A stretch of 64,000 nt of DNA from Ephydatia muelleri (lineage: Eukaryota; Porifera; Demospongiae; Spongillida; Spongillidae): positions 5,866,061 through 5,930,060 of the forward strand of contig JABACO010000023.1 in assembly GCA_013339895.1 (NCBI GenBank), in the 5' to 3' direction. Positions 36,131 to 47,289 of this stretch are shown in pieces. Position 1 is the stretch's first letter. The number at the start of each line of letters is the position of its first letter. Position numbers and translations under genes: made by a program. The notes below the pieces were generated by a model, which was not told the DNA's origin, did no database searches, and saw nothing but the letters and a program-made list of their open reading frames with translations.

Positions 36131-36446
36131 TTGGCAGTAGTCAAAAGAATATTAATTATACCACTAAGCACAAACGGCAATATTGCTGCTCCATGTTCCT
36201 CCTCGATCCTCCAGATCCTGCTAATGCTACTTGACTTCTGCTATGCACGTACAAATGCCAGCTAAACTTGTACGTGTAGTTCATATACACCTACTAAAAC
36301 AATTGACCTGTACACTTATTTTTCCCCTTACGGATACATGCTATACGAACTTAAACTTTCGATACGAGCATCCCCTGCATGCATTCTATGATACCATGTG
36401 GTCTTTGGGCTTTGAATTGGGAGCTGATCATATAAATAATGAGGTA

Positions 36447-36748
36447 CAGTCTGCCCTCCTTAAGCTCCATGTTTGTTCCCTGAGCTTATAAGGAATTTGA
36501 GCTTGTAACGAATGTTGTTTTTTTTGCGTGTACCTATAATAACATTATGAATTTAATTACGCGTCAAATAATTAGACTGCATTTTGTCCTGCAAACACAC
36601 TAGATGCTCCTCTGAAAAGATGCTCCCACAAACTGTAAAAGACTAGACACACTGTCCTTTGCCCCAGTATGAATTAATTTAGGTACACACCCCTGAGCTT
36701 ATAAGGAGGGAACGAGCTTACAAAGTGGTGTGCTTATAAGGAAGTCTG
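36447..36748. mobile_element. MITE with TA duplication, Tc1/mariner-like
   Basis: Ends read CAGTCTGCCCTCCTTAAGC and, in reverse complement, CAGACTTCCTTATAAGC, and TA flanks both sides (36445-36446, 36749-36750). The interior repeats the phrase GAGCTTATAAGGA and is non-coding. Confidence 0.6.
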
Positions 36749-36810
36749 TACAGTATACTTACCCCATCAACCCCCTAGACCATGGGGTTGATATGATGGT
36801 ACAGTACGTG

Positions 36811-37000
36811 TGGGAAAATATGCCTTATTCATAGTGATGTTAGGCTAGGTTTATAGTGATCGCCTCAACCCGACCACTAATGAGTTCACAAAGTGAATCT
36901 CTTTAGCGGTGGGTTGAGGGATCGTTGAGGGATCGCTGAGGGATCGCTAGGAACACAAAACCCTAGCCTAACATCACTATGAAGAGGGCATATTTTCCCA
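36811..37000. mobile_element. MITE with about 40-bp inverted ends
   Basis: TGGGAAAATATGCC and CATAGTGATGTTAGGCTAGG at the left match their complements at 36956-37000. The interior holds three GAGGGATCG(C/T)T copies. No coding capacity. Confidence 0.7.
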
Positions 37001-37376
37001 AGGTTGAGATGAGGGTGGGTTGATATAGGGGTAGAGGTACTGTGTATGTGTGCAAGACAATTGCCTTAGCAACTGTGGTTGCATCTGCCATTGTTGTTAT
37101 AGCCCAATCAACACTCATCCCATCTCAATCTGTATTTTAAATCTCCTTCAAGACAAGAATAACCAGAGGCCTACAAGCTGTCCTTCTCCTGTAGATCACC
37201 TTGCAAACATCTCATAGAGTGAGGGAGGGTGAGAGTATGAAACTGCTAATTACAGACCAATTAGGTAACAGATATGGTTAAATAGCTACCTGATATTGCA
37301 GATTTGCTTGGTGCCCACTTCTGACCATGTAAAAAAGTTCTTAGAAGAACTGTTTGTTATTGTAAAGACTGCATGA

Positions 37377-37685
37377 TGGGCCATGCAAAACACCAACATC
37401 TCCTGATGTGGGGTGCAACCAGCCCTAGAGTCACAGACAATACACAAAGACCCCTGGGCCGTGCAAGACACCATCATCTCCTGATGTGGGTGCACCAGCC
37501 CTATATATAGTCACAGACAATACACAAAGACCCCCTGGGCCGTGCAAGACACCAACATCTCCTGATGTGGGGTGCACCAGCCCTATATAGAGTCACAGAC
37601 AATACACTGGGCCGTGCAAAACACCATCATCTCCTGATGTGGGGTGCACCAGCCCTAGAGTCACAGACAATACACAAAGACCCAT
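37377..37685 (+). repeat. Minisatellite, four units of about 78 bp
   Basis: Units begin GGGCC(G/A)TGCAA.ACACCA near 37377, 37457, 37538 and 37609 and contain CATCTCCTGATGTGGG, CACCAGCCCTA and AGTCACAGACAATACAC. It lies just 3' of the DUF7869-like gene. Confidence 0.85.
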
Positions 37686-37792
37686 CCATTTACACAATCA
37701 CATTTGCATATTATGTCACCTTTAGTGGCACTCCTTATTATCTGTGCTGCTGCTGCTTTGAGAGGCTTTAGATAGCTTGTCATAAACGATGC

Positions 37793-40462
37793 TTATTCTT
37801 GTTGTGAGTATACAATGCGGCTTGCATGGCTGGCATACTTCCTGTCACACAGAGAACAGGAAAATTTTCTATCAAGTTCAGATGTTTGCCTACGTGTGCG
37901 CTTGGATGGACCTTGGTGTCCTTCTCCATCACAAACTGTGTCTGTCACATCACTTTGCCCACCACCACCTGCAACTGGTGACTGCTTGTGACTGTTCCTT
38001 CTGTGCTGATACAGGGCCTGGCTACTGGCATACTTCCTGTCACATGCTGGACATTGATAGGCAAGTATCAGTTCAGACCTGGCCCGTCTACGTTTTCTCC
38101 TGCCAGGCACATGATCGTTGACTTCACTGTCTTGTACCTCACTGTATGCATCATCAGACACGTGATCCTCAACAGCAGGTGGGTTAGGAATAGCTGTTGA
38201 AGGTCCTGCTTGGTCGTTGTCTGGAGGCAAGGGAACATTTCTAGATGTACACGAAGCATTAGCCCCTGCAGTGCTTGGTGGAGGCTTTGGGCACACATTG
38301 TCCCTCTTCTTTGGATCATGAACAAATTCCCTCCAGATACAGTGACCGTTGAAGAGACAATCCAGTTGGCTTTATCACAGATGGCATCATTTGGCTTTGA
38401 TAAGCGTCTCGTATGGTGTTGAGGGTAATTCCAGCCCTCAGCATGGTCACCCTGCATGGTATGATTGGTGTCTGATGGCATGGTCTTCATTATCGTTATG
38501 CCCAGATGTTCTCTGTCAAACTGAAATGTATAACAGCGCCCAAATTCAAAGAGAGGCCCAAACCACCGGCCCAAGTAGTCATAGTACTGCCAGTCCTTGC
38601 ACAGCTGTGGTACACATGTGATGTTCTGGCCACACTGGCGGACACAGTCAACCAGGTCATCCATGTCGTCTACATGGTCCTGCCTGCGGTAGTGCTTCTT
38701 GAACAGGCCAAAATAGGAATCAGGTTGGAACTTGGTATGTCCAGGCAGCATGAAGTTAAGCTGTATTCTTTCGTGCTGTCCTGTAATCACTCTCCAGGCC
38801 ATGCAGGTACCACAACATGGTGGTGTTCTTGTTCTGACCCACACAGTTGTCCGCTTGAAGTGTTACACGTTTCTCTCCCATTCCGTGCAGGTGGAAGAAG
38901 GCATGCAACTGGCTGACCACCACCACAGCAATTTGTTCTGCTTCATCAATCAAAAAAAGACTTGACGGGAGAGTGGCTCACAACACACACCAAACACCTG
39001 GACCTTGTGGGGTGTCCTGAAGTAAAAGGTGCCTCGCTATTGTGAGCTATAGGTCAGTGACACCTGTTGGCAATAGTCAAAGGAGTATTGCATCTGCATA
39101 GGCATGTGAGGTGAAGGGAGACAGTTGGATCCTTGAGTCTAAGCAACCCAGGATCTGGTCCTTCCTTCCCCATTCCTTCTCAGCATCCTCAATATTTGTA
39201 TTGTAGCTATCGCGGAATGCTTTGGCCTTGATGAGGTGTTGGTTGTACTTGTCATTTTTCTCTGTACGCTTCTCGTCGGAAAGGCTGTGTTGCAACGAGA
39301 CCAACATCTGATCACACTTGTCACACAGGTCGCTGCGTGCTGGTTGGATCTTTATTTTGGAGCAGTACCTGTGCCAAAGTGTAATAAATGACATGTAGTT
39401 CACAGCACATGCAGTAAGACGTGTTGGAGAGGCTGGAGGAACATTAAGCAAAGTATACTGCCTTTTCAGTCCACTGGTCAGTCGGTAAGGGCATGGTTGC
39501 TGTGGTGCAGGTGTGCTGTTTAACAGGAACTCCATGATCTTGCATTACTCAGCATACACTGACTTCATGGTCTTGCCACTCTCCAGAACATAGTCCCTGA
39601 CCATGCCTTTCAACCGTCCAGGATCAGGGAGGGCATTTATGGCTGCATAGTTTCTAATGAACGAGACCACTCTACTCTTGTCCAAACGAGAGAGGGCATG
39701 GTGGGGTGGCCTGCCACAGTTGCCATGGGGATGGGGCTCAATGTCCGAGTCAGAGCACACCTGCTACAATGTATGGTAACTTGTGCCAATGACGGCACAG
39801 AAAGCAAGGTGGCAGACAGGACTGGACCAGTCAAGGCGATACTGGAGTGTATTTCGAGAACCAGATGTGTCCCGAATAACAACTAGCATTCCTAACACCA
39901 CAGCCTTTTTGATTTTCTTGTTTAATGTCCACAGTGCGTTTGCTCGTTTTTGGGGCAGATCGCCATAATTCATCAAGCAGCTGTCTTTGCAGCACCCTCC
40001 TCTGGTGAGGTACACAGCAAAAACAGATTGATGCATGTCACTAGAAATCAATAATAGGGCACTCGGTTTTCAAAAAACGAGTGCCCTATTATTGATTTCT
40101 AGTGACATGCATCAATCTGTTTTTGCTGTGTAGACATCGAGCAAATGACGAGGCTGACTCTGCCCGCGTACTGCTCCAGCTGGTGCAACACCACCTGTAC
40201 CTTCATCAACGCCATCTCCATTATCACTGTCATCACTACCATCTCCATCACCAACATCACAATCACTGTCCTCATGGCAGGCATCGCCATTACCCTCATC
40301 ATTGCTACAACCACCATCGCAGCAATCACTACCACTCTCAATCTCTCCGTCTTCGTCGAATTTGTCTTGAATGTCGTCGTTTTCGTAGCGTTCGAACTCC
40401 TCCGCGGAACTAAACGCAACGAGCTCGTCTTCTCTCATATTACGTGTCGCCATATTGTTCAT
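37793..40462 (-). pseudogene. DUF7869-like transposase candidate with C2H2 fingers, broken
   Basis: Minus-strand protein in pieces. 40462-40133 gives an acidic N-terminus ending RHLLDV; a 118-bp MITE interrupts it. It resumes at 40012 (YLTRGGCCKDSCLMNYGDLP) and runs in one frame to 39077, with stops at 39764 and 39542, past HGNCGRPPHHALSRLDK and SDLCDKCDQML. The frame then changes: 39090-38880 holds SFDYCQQV, FRTPHKVQVFGVCCEPLS; 38880-38800 holds LQADNCVGQNKNT. A further change leads to AWRVITGQHERI, GHTKFQPDSYFGLFKKHYRR (38790-38660). A last change leads to the tail with GRRKRRRARSE and two fingers (CPACDRKYASSQALYQH, CSLCDRKYAS) ending at 37793. The core layout matches proteins I know as DUF7869 family; its catalytic role is unproven. 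At least two stops and three frame changes make it non-functional. Confidence 0.75.
40013..40130. mobile_element. 118-bp near-perfect palindromic MITE inside the transposase gene
   Basis: Two arms of about 56-59 bases, beginning CACAGCAAAAACAGATTGAT and ending in the complement, with only a few loop bases near 40072. TA flanks both sides (40011-40012 and 40131-40132). Removing the element and one TA joins HLLDV to YLTRGG in one frame, so it inserted into an existing TA of the coding region. Confidence 0.85.
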
Positions 40463-40930
40463 CTATATCGCGAATAACAACCGTAACATTATAACAGCTT
40501 TACACTGACCGGTTATTTAACGATGCGTGACTCAATGGCATGGGTGGTGCCTTGTAGGTGCGGCTAGGTTATCCTACAGGAAGTAGTTGAATATTCATGT
40601 GCTCGGGCGAAAAAAGTGGACTTACTTTGCATCACTATATCTCCATAACGGAAGGCGTAAAAATCAACGATCTGCAGAAATCAATAGTGACAGGACTCTA
40701 TTACGTGCATATCGATTTTGAAGCGATTTGGACTCTCCTGCAGGGAGCTACCTGGATTTCGAACCCCTCGGGGTAGCGTTCCTTGCAACGTCGGCAAGGA
40801 GCAAGGATAACACACCAAAATCGATTTTCTTAGAGAGAAGTGGTGTGGCATGAAGTGTTCGAAAAAGAAAGTTGATAGGTTAAACCTTTACGGAGTTATA
40901 GGAATTCAACCGTGATGCATTTTTATAACA
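40223..40930 (-). repeat. Right terminal inverted repeat (708 bp) with transposase 5' coding start
   Basis: Pairs with 35218-35924. The main gene starts here at 40462 on minus; about 470 bp between the element end and the ATG would hold its promoter. Confidence 0.9.
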
Positions 40931-40936
40931 TTATAA
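40931..40936 (+). repeat. TTATAA target duplication, right copy
   Basis: Matches 35212-35217 on the other flank of the large-TIR element. Confidence 0.6.
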
Positions 40937-41275
40937 AATTATATCAATGGGGAAATTTTCTCGTCTGTCCCATATTTTTGTCAGATTAATATTAATATAT
41001 GATTATCTAGAGCTGATGGTCAGCTATTAGTTTGTCCTTTGGATCGGATATGTACACCCCTGAAACTGATGCGATTATCATGCACTCGTCATACTGTTGT
41101 ATCTAACATTCACCCCCGTAACGCGCCCTCTTTCTGTGGGCGCGTGGGTGCTTTGCTCTCTCCTACCACTGCCATTGAATCTTTCACTTATAGGAAACAA
41201 ATTGACACCTAGTCGACATAGAGTGGAGTCGTAATATTTCACACTTCAGAGTATACCGCTGGAGGCCTCCAAGAA
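40937..41275. other. Non-coding gap before the receptor sequence
   Basis: AT-rich to mixed, no coding region or element ends seen. It would hold the promoter of the mGluR-like sequence if that was ever expressed from here. Confidence 0.4.
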
Positions 41276-43857
41276 ATGCCTTTAAACTTTCTTGCTACAC
41301 TAATGGCTTTATTATGGCACATCTGCTGTGCAGCGAAGGAGGAGTGTCTTACACCAGACTTGAAAGTGGAAGCAAAGGAGGGTCAAAAGTTTTCATTGAA
41401 GGGCTGTTTCCTATTCATGCAGCCGACAATGGAATGTGTGGAACCATTCTTGATCTCGGTATACAACGACAGGAAGCAATGGTATACGCTGTTGACAAAA
41501 TAAATCACGATCCTGCACTTCTTCGTGGAGTCACGCTGGCATTCGAAATCAGGGATACATGCACATCAACCAGTAAGGCACTGGAAGATGCTCATAACCG
41601 TCCAAAGAACAAATGGAACTTGCTGTGATGTCTCCGGAATCGTTGGACCCGCATCAAGCGATGAATCTATCATCGTTGCGAACCTGGTTCGATTGTTCCA
41701 GATTCCTCAAATAAGCTATGCTTCAACCGCTACTCCACTCAGCGATAAAAGCAGGTACGATTATTTCTTCCGCACAATTCCGCCGGATGATCTTCAAGCA
41801 AGAGCATTGGTAGATATTGCTATATACTTCAACTGGACGTACATAATAGCCATTAATAGCAAGGACGAATATGGAATGAGTGGGATGGATGCATTTACAA
41901 AGGAATTCACTGAAAGAAACGATACTAACCGTTGCATTGCGGTTCGTGTACAAGTTTCAGCTGCTCCGTCCGAAATGGAAGCCGATCTAGCCATTCAAAT
42001 GATCCTTCAGCCATACGTGTGCAACACTTCTGTAGTTGTACTTTTTGGACAATTAGCTACTGCCAATGCTATTCTCGAAGCAGTCGCTAGGAGGCGATTA
42101 CTAGACGAAACGTTTAGTAAGAGAAATGTCACATGGCTCGCAAGTGATGCCTGGGAAGACCAGTTGTCAGATTATCATCTATAGCCACTAACATCATTAG
42201 TGCAATTCCAAAATACAATGCAAGCAAAGGTTTCGATCATTACTTTCAAAGTCTGACTCCGTTAAACAATATTCAAAATCCTTGGTTCACAGAGTACTGG
42301 GAGCATACATTCAACTGCTCACTTAATGTGTCAACTCAAAGTGCCTGGTCACCACTTTGCAACGTGTCGCAAAAAATAGGGCCAGGAAGTGGATACAGGC
42401 AGAACAGTAAAGTCCCCTTCACAATCGACGCTGTATATGCTATCGCGCACGCAATCAATAATTTGCAGCACGATTTGTGCTCGGGGGATGAGATCTGTGG
42501 TGAAATTGTTGAATACTCGAATGGTCATACGAATATCAATGGTGAGCTTCTGAAAACCTATTTGCAAAATGTGAATTTCAGTGGCGAATCTACGGATGTT
42601 ATCCATTTTAACCGGAATGGAGACCAGGAGGGTAGTTATTTTATTAAAGCGCTTAAAGTAAATAATCAAGGGAAAGTACCTGTTTGAAATCATAGGTCTC
42701 TGGGATTCGAGTACCTACAAACTTCATTTTGAAACAACACCGACATGGAACCAAACAGAAGAAGCTCCTAGATCAATATGTAGTGAGAAATGCAAGGCAG
42801 GAGAACGTTCCAATGTTGTATCTGGAGGTTCATACTGTTGCTGGACGTGCATCCCATGCATGGGATCTAATGACATCAGTACAGGCACTCAATGTGTCAC
42901 GTGCCCTCTGGGCTTCAGATCTAACAACAACAAGACACTCTGTATATACATTACACCTTCGCACTAAACTGGTCAAGTCCCTGGGCAATAATAATAGTCC
43001 TTTCAGCCAGTTTGGGGATCATTGCTACAATCTCCATGATTACAATTTATGTTGGTTTTAGGAATCATCCTATGGTCAAGGCGTCCAGCAGAGAATTAAG
43101 CGGTGTCCTTTTAACAGGAATATTATTGTGCTATTTATTGCCCTTTTTTTATATCTTGAAACCTTCGGCTATAATCTGTGCCTCAAGATGTTTTGGAGTT
43201 GGATTCTGCTTCTCAATTTGTTATAGTGCACTTCTAGTTAAGACGAACAGGATCCACAGAATTTTCAACCGCAAGACCATTACTCTACATCCACCCCCAC
43301 TTATCAGCTCTAGAAGCCAGCTAGCAATTACAGCAGGATTCGTGCTTGTCCAAATTGCCATTGCAGTGATATGGTTAGTAGTTGAGAGACCAGGAATAGA
43401 TTTCAACTTTAGTGACTCAGTAACTGAAATCAAGTGTAACGAATCCCCTCGTATTGGTTTATCTGTAACCCTAGGATACAACCTCATTCTTCTTATTTGC
43501 AGCACATACTTTGCTTTTCGCACCAGAAAAATCCCACAAAACTTCAATGAAGCCAAGTTCATCAACCTCACACTGTATATTATATGCATTGTATGGCTTG
43601 CTTTTATTCCAACATATTTTACAACTGCCAGCTTAGGAACAACGTATCAAACCAGTTGCCAGGTTTTTGCAATCACTCTAAGCGCTACCACTACACTAGT
43701 GTGCCTTTTCTTCTCCAAGCTTTATGTTATGATATCTAAGATGAGAAAACAGAAAAATGAGCAGCTATCAAGTAACAATGAATACAACAAAAACAGCATT
43801 ATCAACAAGAGAAATTCTTTTAATGTTGCTATGAGTCATACTGAAACTTGTAATTAG
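41276..43857 (+). pseudogene. Metabotropic glutamate receptor-like class C GPCR, intronless, frame-broken
   Basis: Plasma-membrane receptor sequence in family order. Signal peptide at 41276 (MPLNFLATLMALLWHICCA). The ligand-binding Venus flytrap includes IEGLFPIH, GIVGPASSDESI, PQISYASTATPLSD, YFFRTIPPDDLQARA and WLASDAWED. The cysteine-rich linker is at about 42760-42950 (GGSYCCWTCIPC, CVTCPLGF). Seven membrane helices run 43012-43780, including FCFSICYSALLVKTNRI, a strong mGluR signature. The reading frame changes near 41340, 41600, 42180, 42680 and 42970, with no splice signals at those points. Neighbouring genes are clean, so assembly error alone is unlikely and a recent pseudogene is favoured; indel errors remain possible. 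The 7TM part alone is open for 281 codons. Lack of introns suggests either a retrocopy or the intronless receptor families seen in some early animals. Confidence 0.85.
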
Positions 43858-44223
43858 CCAAGGGCAGCACTTGAACATGGTAAGAAAAAGATTGCTACAT
43901 GTAGTGTTGTATTCATGTGTTTTACAACTTTGTCTCCCAAGGCACAGGTTGTCAAGCCCGAATGCAACCAATTATTGAAACACCAAATACTGACCTGGCA
44001 CCATTGGATGAAAAACCTGAGATGGTCATAATTGATAATGTGATTGAAAGGGAGAATGAGAACACTATGATTAGATTTGGTACAACAGTGTAATGTGCAT
44101 GTCCTGAAGTGCATGCAATAATTTTATAGTGCATCAGAAATGTGGCCCGAAGGTACATCATTAAGTAGCCATGCTTACAATGATATCATAGAATTTGCAT
44201 AAATTCAATAACAAACACCCTTC
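43858..44223. other. Non-coding gap, receptor to LINE
   Basis: No gene seen; likely old 3' flank of the receptor sequence. Confidence 0.35.
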
Positions 44224-45116
44224 TTGATGATCGTGCATGGTAATGAACCTCCTTCTGGCCCTATGTCACATCGACAGAAATCGTGGGATCTACCAAGGGT
44301 TTCTTCCATTGCAGCTGAACTCTTAGCCACTGCCCCTGATCCTTATCCAAGGCCAGGCTTTTATCTGCCTCTAAAAAGGAATCTGGTTCTTGGTTACACA
44401 CTCTCCTGATTATTTCCCTGGGTCTTCGCTGGATGATACCACTATTCACATAGCCATTGGCCTTCGTCTGGGAACCCCACTTTGCATCCCTCACCTTTGT
44501 TATCACTGTGGAGCAAATGTTGACACGCTCAGCACGCATGGGCTCAGTTGTTATTTTAGTGCTGGTCGTCACTTCCGCCATGCCATGCTTAATGACATTC
44601 TGCACAGGGCTTTATTGTCTGCCAATGTTCCTTCTCGGCTAGAGCCCACTGGTCTCGATCGAGCAGATGGTAAGCGTCCTGATGGAATCACAATGGTTCC
44701 TTAGTCAAATGGCAGATTATTGGTCTGGGATGCAACCTACTTTTGCCACTTCCCATCTATTCATGACAGCCTCTGAAGTGTGTGCAGCAGTGAACCTGGC
44801 AGAGCAGACCAAGATCAAGAAGTTACAGTTACATCACCTCCCATGCGTACCATTCTTTCACACCTGTTGCCTTTGAAACTACTGGAGTCTGCGGCCCTCC
44901 ATGTCATTTTTGACGGACTTGGGTCGCCGCATTGTGAACACCACAGGTGACAAAAGCTCTTTGGCATACCTCCTGCAAAAGTTTTCAGTGGCCATTCAGA
45001 GGAGGAATGCAGCATCTGTTTTGGGAACTTTGCCTCCAACCCTCCTCCTCCTTTGAATGATGTTTAGAATTCTAAGTATATATAATGTATCAAAAAATAA
45101 AAATAAAAAATAAAAA
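44224..45116 (+). mobile_element. LINE 3' fragment, family B (RLE-type)
   Basis: C-terminal part of a non-LTR retrotransposon protein in shifted frames: QKSWDLPRVSSIAAELLATA, then LDDTTIHIAIGLRLGTPLC, a CCHC-type motif (CYHCGANVDTLSTHGLSC), RHAMLNDILHRALLSANVPS, DGKRPDGIT, and VWDATY. The RPDG..WD pattern fits a restriction-like endonuclease. The end near 45057 is QRRNAASVLGTLPP, followed by an A-rich tail (45090-45116). It is 5'-truncated and has at least two frame changes and a stop near 44780. Confidence 0.7.
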
Positions 45117-45454
45117 ATTAAGGACCAATACAATAATACATAATTCCGTCAGATAGCTTTGATTCTTAGGATATTAAAATCGAGGCCCGTTTAGAAGTGA
45201 AGATTATACCCCTCGCTTCAGAATTGGTCAGCATACTCGCTTTTGTGATCAAAATTAATATTCTCGAGGTAGCAACTACCAGTGCCGTTGAGAGGGGGGG
45301 GCAGGGGGGTAAGCAACCCTGGGCCCCGCGGCAAAAGGGGGGCCCCGCGATCCCTAAGAAAAAATTGTTCGACAATTTTTCAATTCTGACTGCCAATGTA
45401 AATCCTTTTCATGTTTCATGTTGACGCGCTTTTCACGCACAATTGCGAAAAAAA

Positions 45455-46270
45455 TTCGTAACGTTTGTTGTCTGTGTCCTCACGCCATGCTGCATCTTGG
45501 TTGTCAGTCATCCCTTCAGTAGGCCTTAACCTTCACCTTGAGCCTGATGAATTCCAGACTGCATTGAAGTGGTGGCTAGGAATTGACACATCTTTGGGTT
45601 CTTGCTGTCCACATTGTCCTGATCACCAGCTAGACCCCCTAGGACATCATGCAGTGACATGCAAAGGTGGAGGGGATGTCGTGCTGCGCCACAACAGCTT
45701 GAGGGATGTCTTTTCACAGTTCTGCCATCGAGCGCGTCTGGGGGGACAGCTTGAAGTAGGTTGTGGACTTGGGGTAGACAAAAGACATAGCCGTCCAGCT
45801 GATATTCTTGTACAGAACTGGATAATCGGCAAACCAGCAGCTTTTGACTTTACTGTAACCTCACCGCTTAATCTCACTACTTTAACTGAAGCGGGAGTTA
45901 CAAGAGGGTCTGCAGCTATGGCAGCTGAAGTTCGGAAGCATGGGGTTAATGATTGTAAGTGTTCAGAGCTTGGATGGGTTTCTATACCCTTAGCAGTTGA
46001 GACCTACGGTTGCTGGGGTGCAGAAGCCCTTTCTCGTCTAGCATCCCGTCTGGCCATCCAGTTGCAATGCAGCAAATCCAAGGCCATCACTACCATCTAC
46101 CAACACCTCAATATAACACTGATTAGAGCGAATACCAGAGCGTTGCTTTCACGTTCAGGCTTTTTCAGGCCTGAGGGTGGAGTTTAACTTTCAAGTGGTA
46201 ATTGTATTGCTGTTCTTGTTGTTTGTGATGTATTTATTATCATTTTTTAATTAAAAAAAAAAGAAAATAT
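45455..46270 (+). mobile_element. LINE 3' fragment, family A (RLE-type), nested in the hAT
   Basis: 45465-46187 is open and encodes the C-terminal part of a non-LTR retrotransposon protein: WWLGIDTSLGSCCPHC, the zinc motif ending PLGHHAVTC, GGDVVLRHNSLRDV, endonuclease-like RPADILVQNW and AAFDFTVTSPL, then LGWVSIPLAVETYG and LIRANTRALLSR. It is 5'-truncated and ends in an A-rich tail (46243-46266). hAT coding sequence resumes right after it. Confidence 0.8.
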
Positions 46271-46289
46271 TATACTTTTAAACAACAAG

Positions 46290-47289
46290 GAACAAGATGG
46301 TCGGAACGCGTTACTGCAGTCAGACCAGTAGCAGTTGGTGAACTGACTCTCACGCCTGAAGCTACCATAGAATTGACATTAATGCAAGGTTATTTCTCAT
46401 CCTTTGTCAGTGTTTTGATGAGCAGTATCTGGATTAAAGTGTTATCTGCAATTGATTAAAGAAACAAAATCCTGCAGACACGAGCGCGCACTGTGGATGT
46501 GGAAGTGCAGAACTTACGAGATTTGCTATGTGACTTGCAGTCAATTCGTGATCAGTGATATTAAAATCTGGGACGAATCCGTGCTTGTTGCCAAAGGACT
46601 CCAAATGCCAATAAAATTGCCAAAAGCCGAAAAGCGCCAAGTTTAAACGAAAACGCTTTTTTGACGAGGGTCCAGAACAAGTTCAACAACGGCCGCAGCT
46701 ACAACAAACTGGTGATCCTGCTGATGAACACGCAGAAGTCGGTGAATTTCGCATTAATGTCTTTTACCGTTTGATCGATGCGGTCATACTGGGACTGAGC
46801 ACAAGATTTGAGGCTGCTAAACACATTGACAGCCTGTTTGGTTTCCTGTATAAATTCCAGTCGTTGTCGGATGAAGACTTGACTTCGGCTGTCACAAGTT
46901 TCTGCGCAATGTACAAGAATGACGTATCCAAAGAAATGGTGGAAGAGATGATGTTGTTAAAGAAGATCAGGCATGCCAATCTTGGAGACGTACAGATGTC
47001 CCCTTTGCAGTTGCTGAACAAGCTGCATGACGCGCGCCTGGAATCTTTGTTCCCTAACGTTTGCATCAGCCTGCGGATATTTTGCACCTTGCCAGTCACC
47101 GTGGCATCTGCAGAAAGAAGTTTTAGTCAATTGAAGCGAATAAAATCATACAGCAGATCAACAATGGCTCAGGAACGACTACAAGGCTTAGCCCTGCTTT
47201 GCATTGAATCCGAGTTAGCAAAGACAATAGATTACGATGCAATCATTGACACATTTGCATCCAGGAAGAATAGAAAAGCGGCACTGTGA
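46290..47289 (+). pseudogene. hAT transposase 3' half (ZMYM1-like)
   Basis: It starts with TRWSERVTAVRPVAVGEL (46300), a hAT core motif, continues through a frame-broken helical region (about 46440-46740), then is open from 46771 for 172 codons with RIFCTLPVTVASAERSFSQL, the C-terminal dimerisation motif, and LALLCIE. The N-terminal half, including the first catalytic D, is absent, replaced by the LINE insertion and a short left end. The protein is therefore inactive. Confidence 0.8.

Larger units (their letters stand above)
35218..40930. mobile_element. Large-TIR DNA transposon carrying a DUF7869-like protein
   Basis: A 5.7-kb element with inverted repeats of about 707 bp and a TTATAA on each flank (35212-35217 and 40931-40936), the likely target duplication. 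The ends are TGTTATAAAAATGCATCACG and its complement. The main gene runs on minus from 40462 to 37793 and encodes an acidic N-terminus, a cysteine-containing middle, an RNase-H-like core (LQADNCVGQNKN, GHTKFQPD) and C2H2 fingers. The gene is broken by stops, frame changes and a MITE. The inverted repeats differ at only about eight sites, so the insertion is young despite the dead gene, or the arms have been homogenised. I cannot match it to a named superfamily. Smaller MITEs and a minisatellite occupy 36.4-37.7 kb. Confidence 0.8.
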
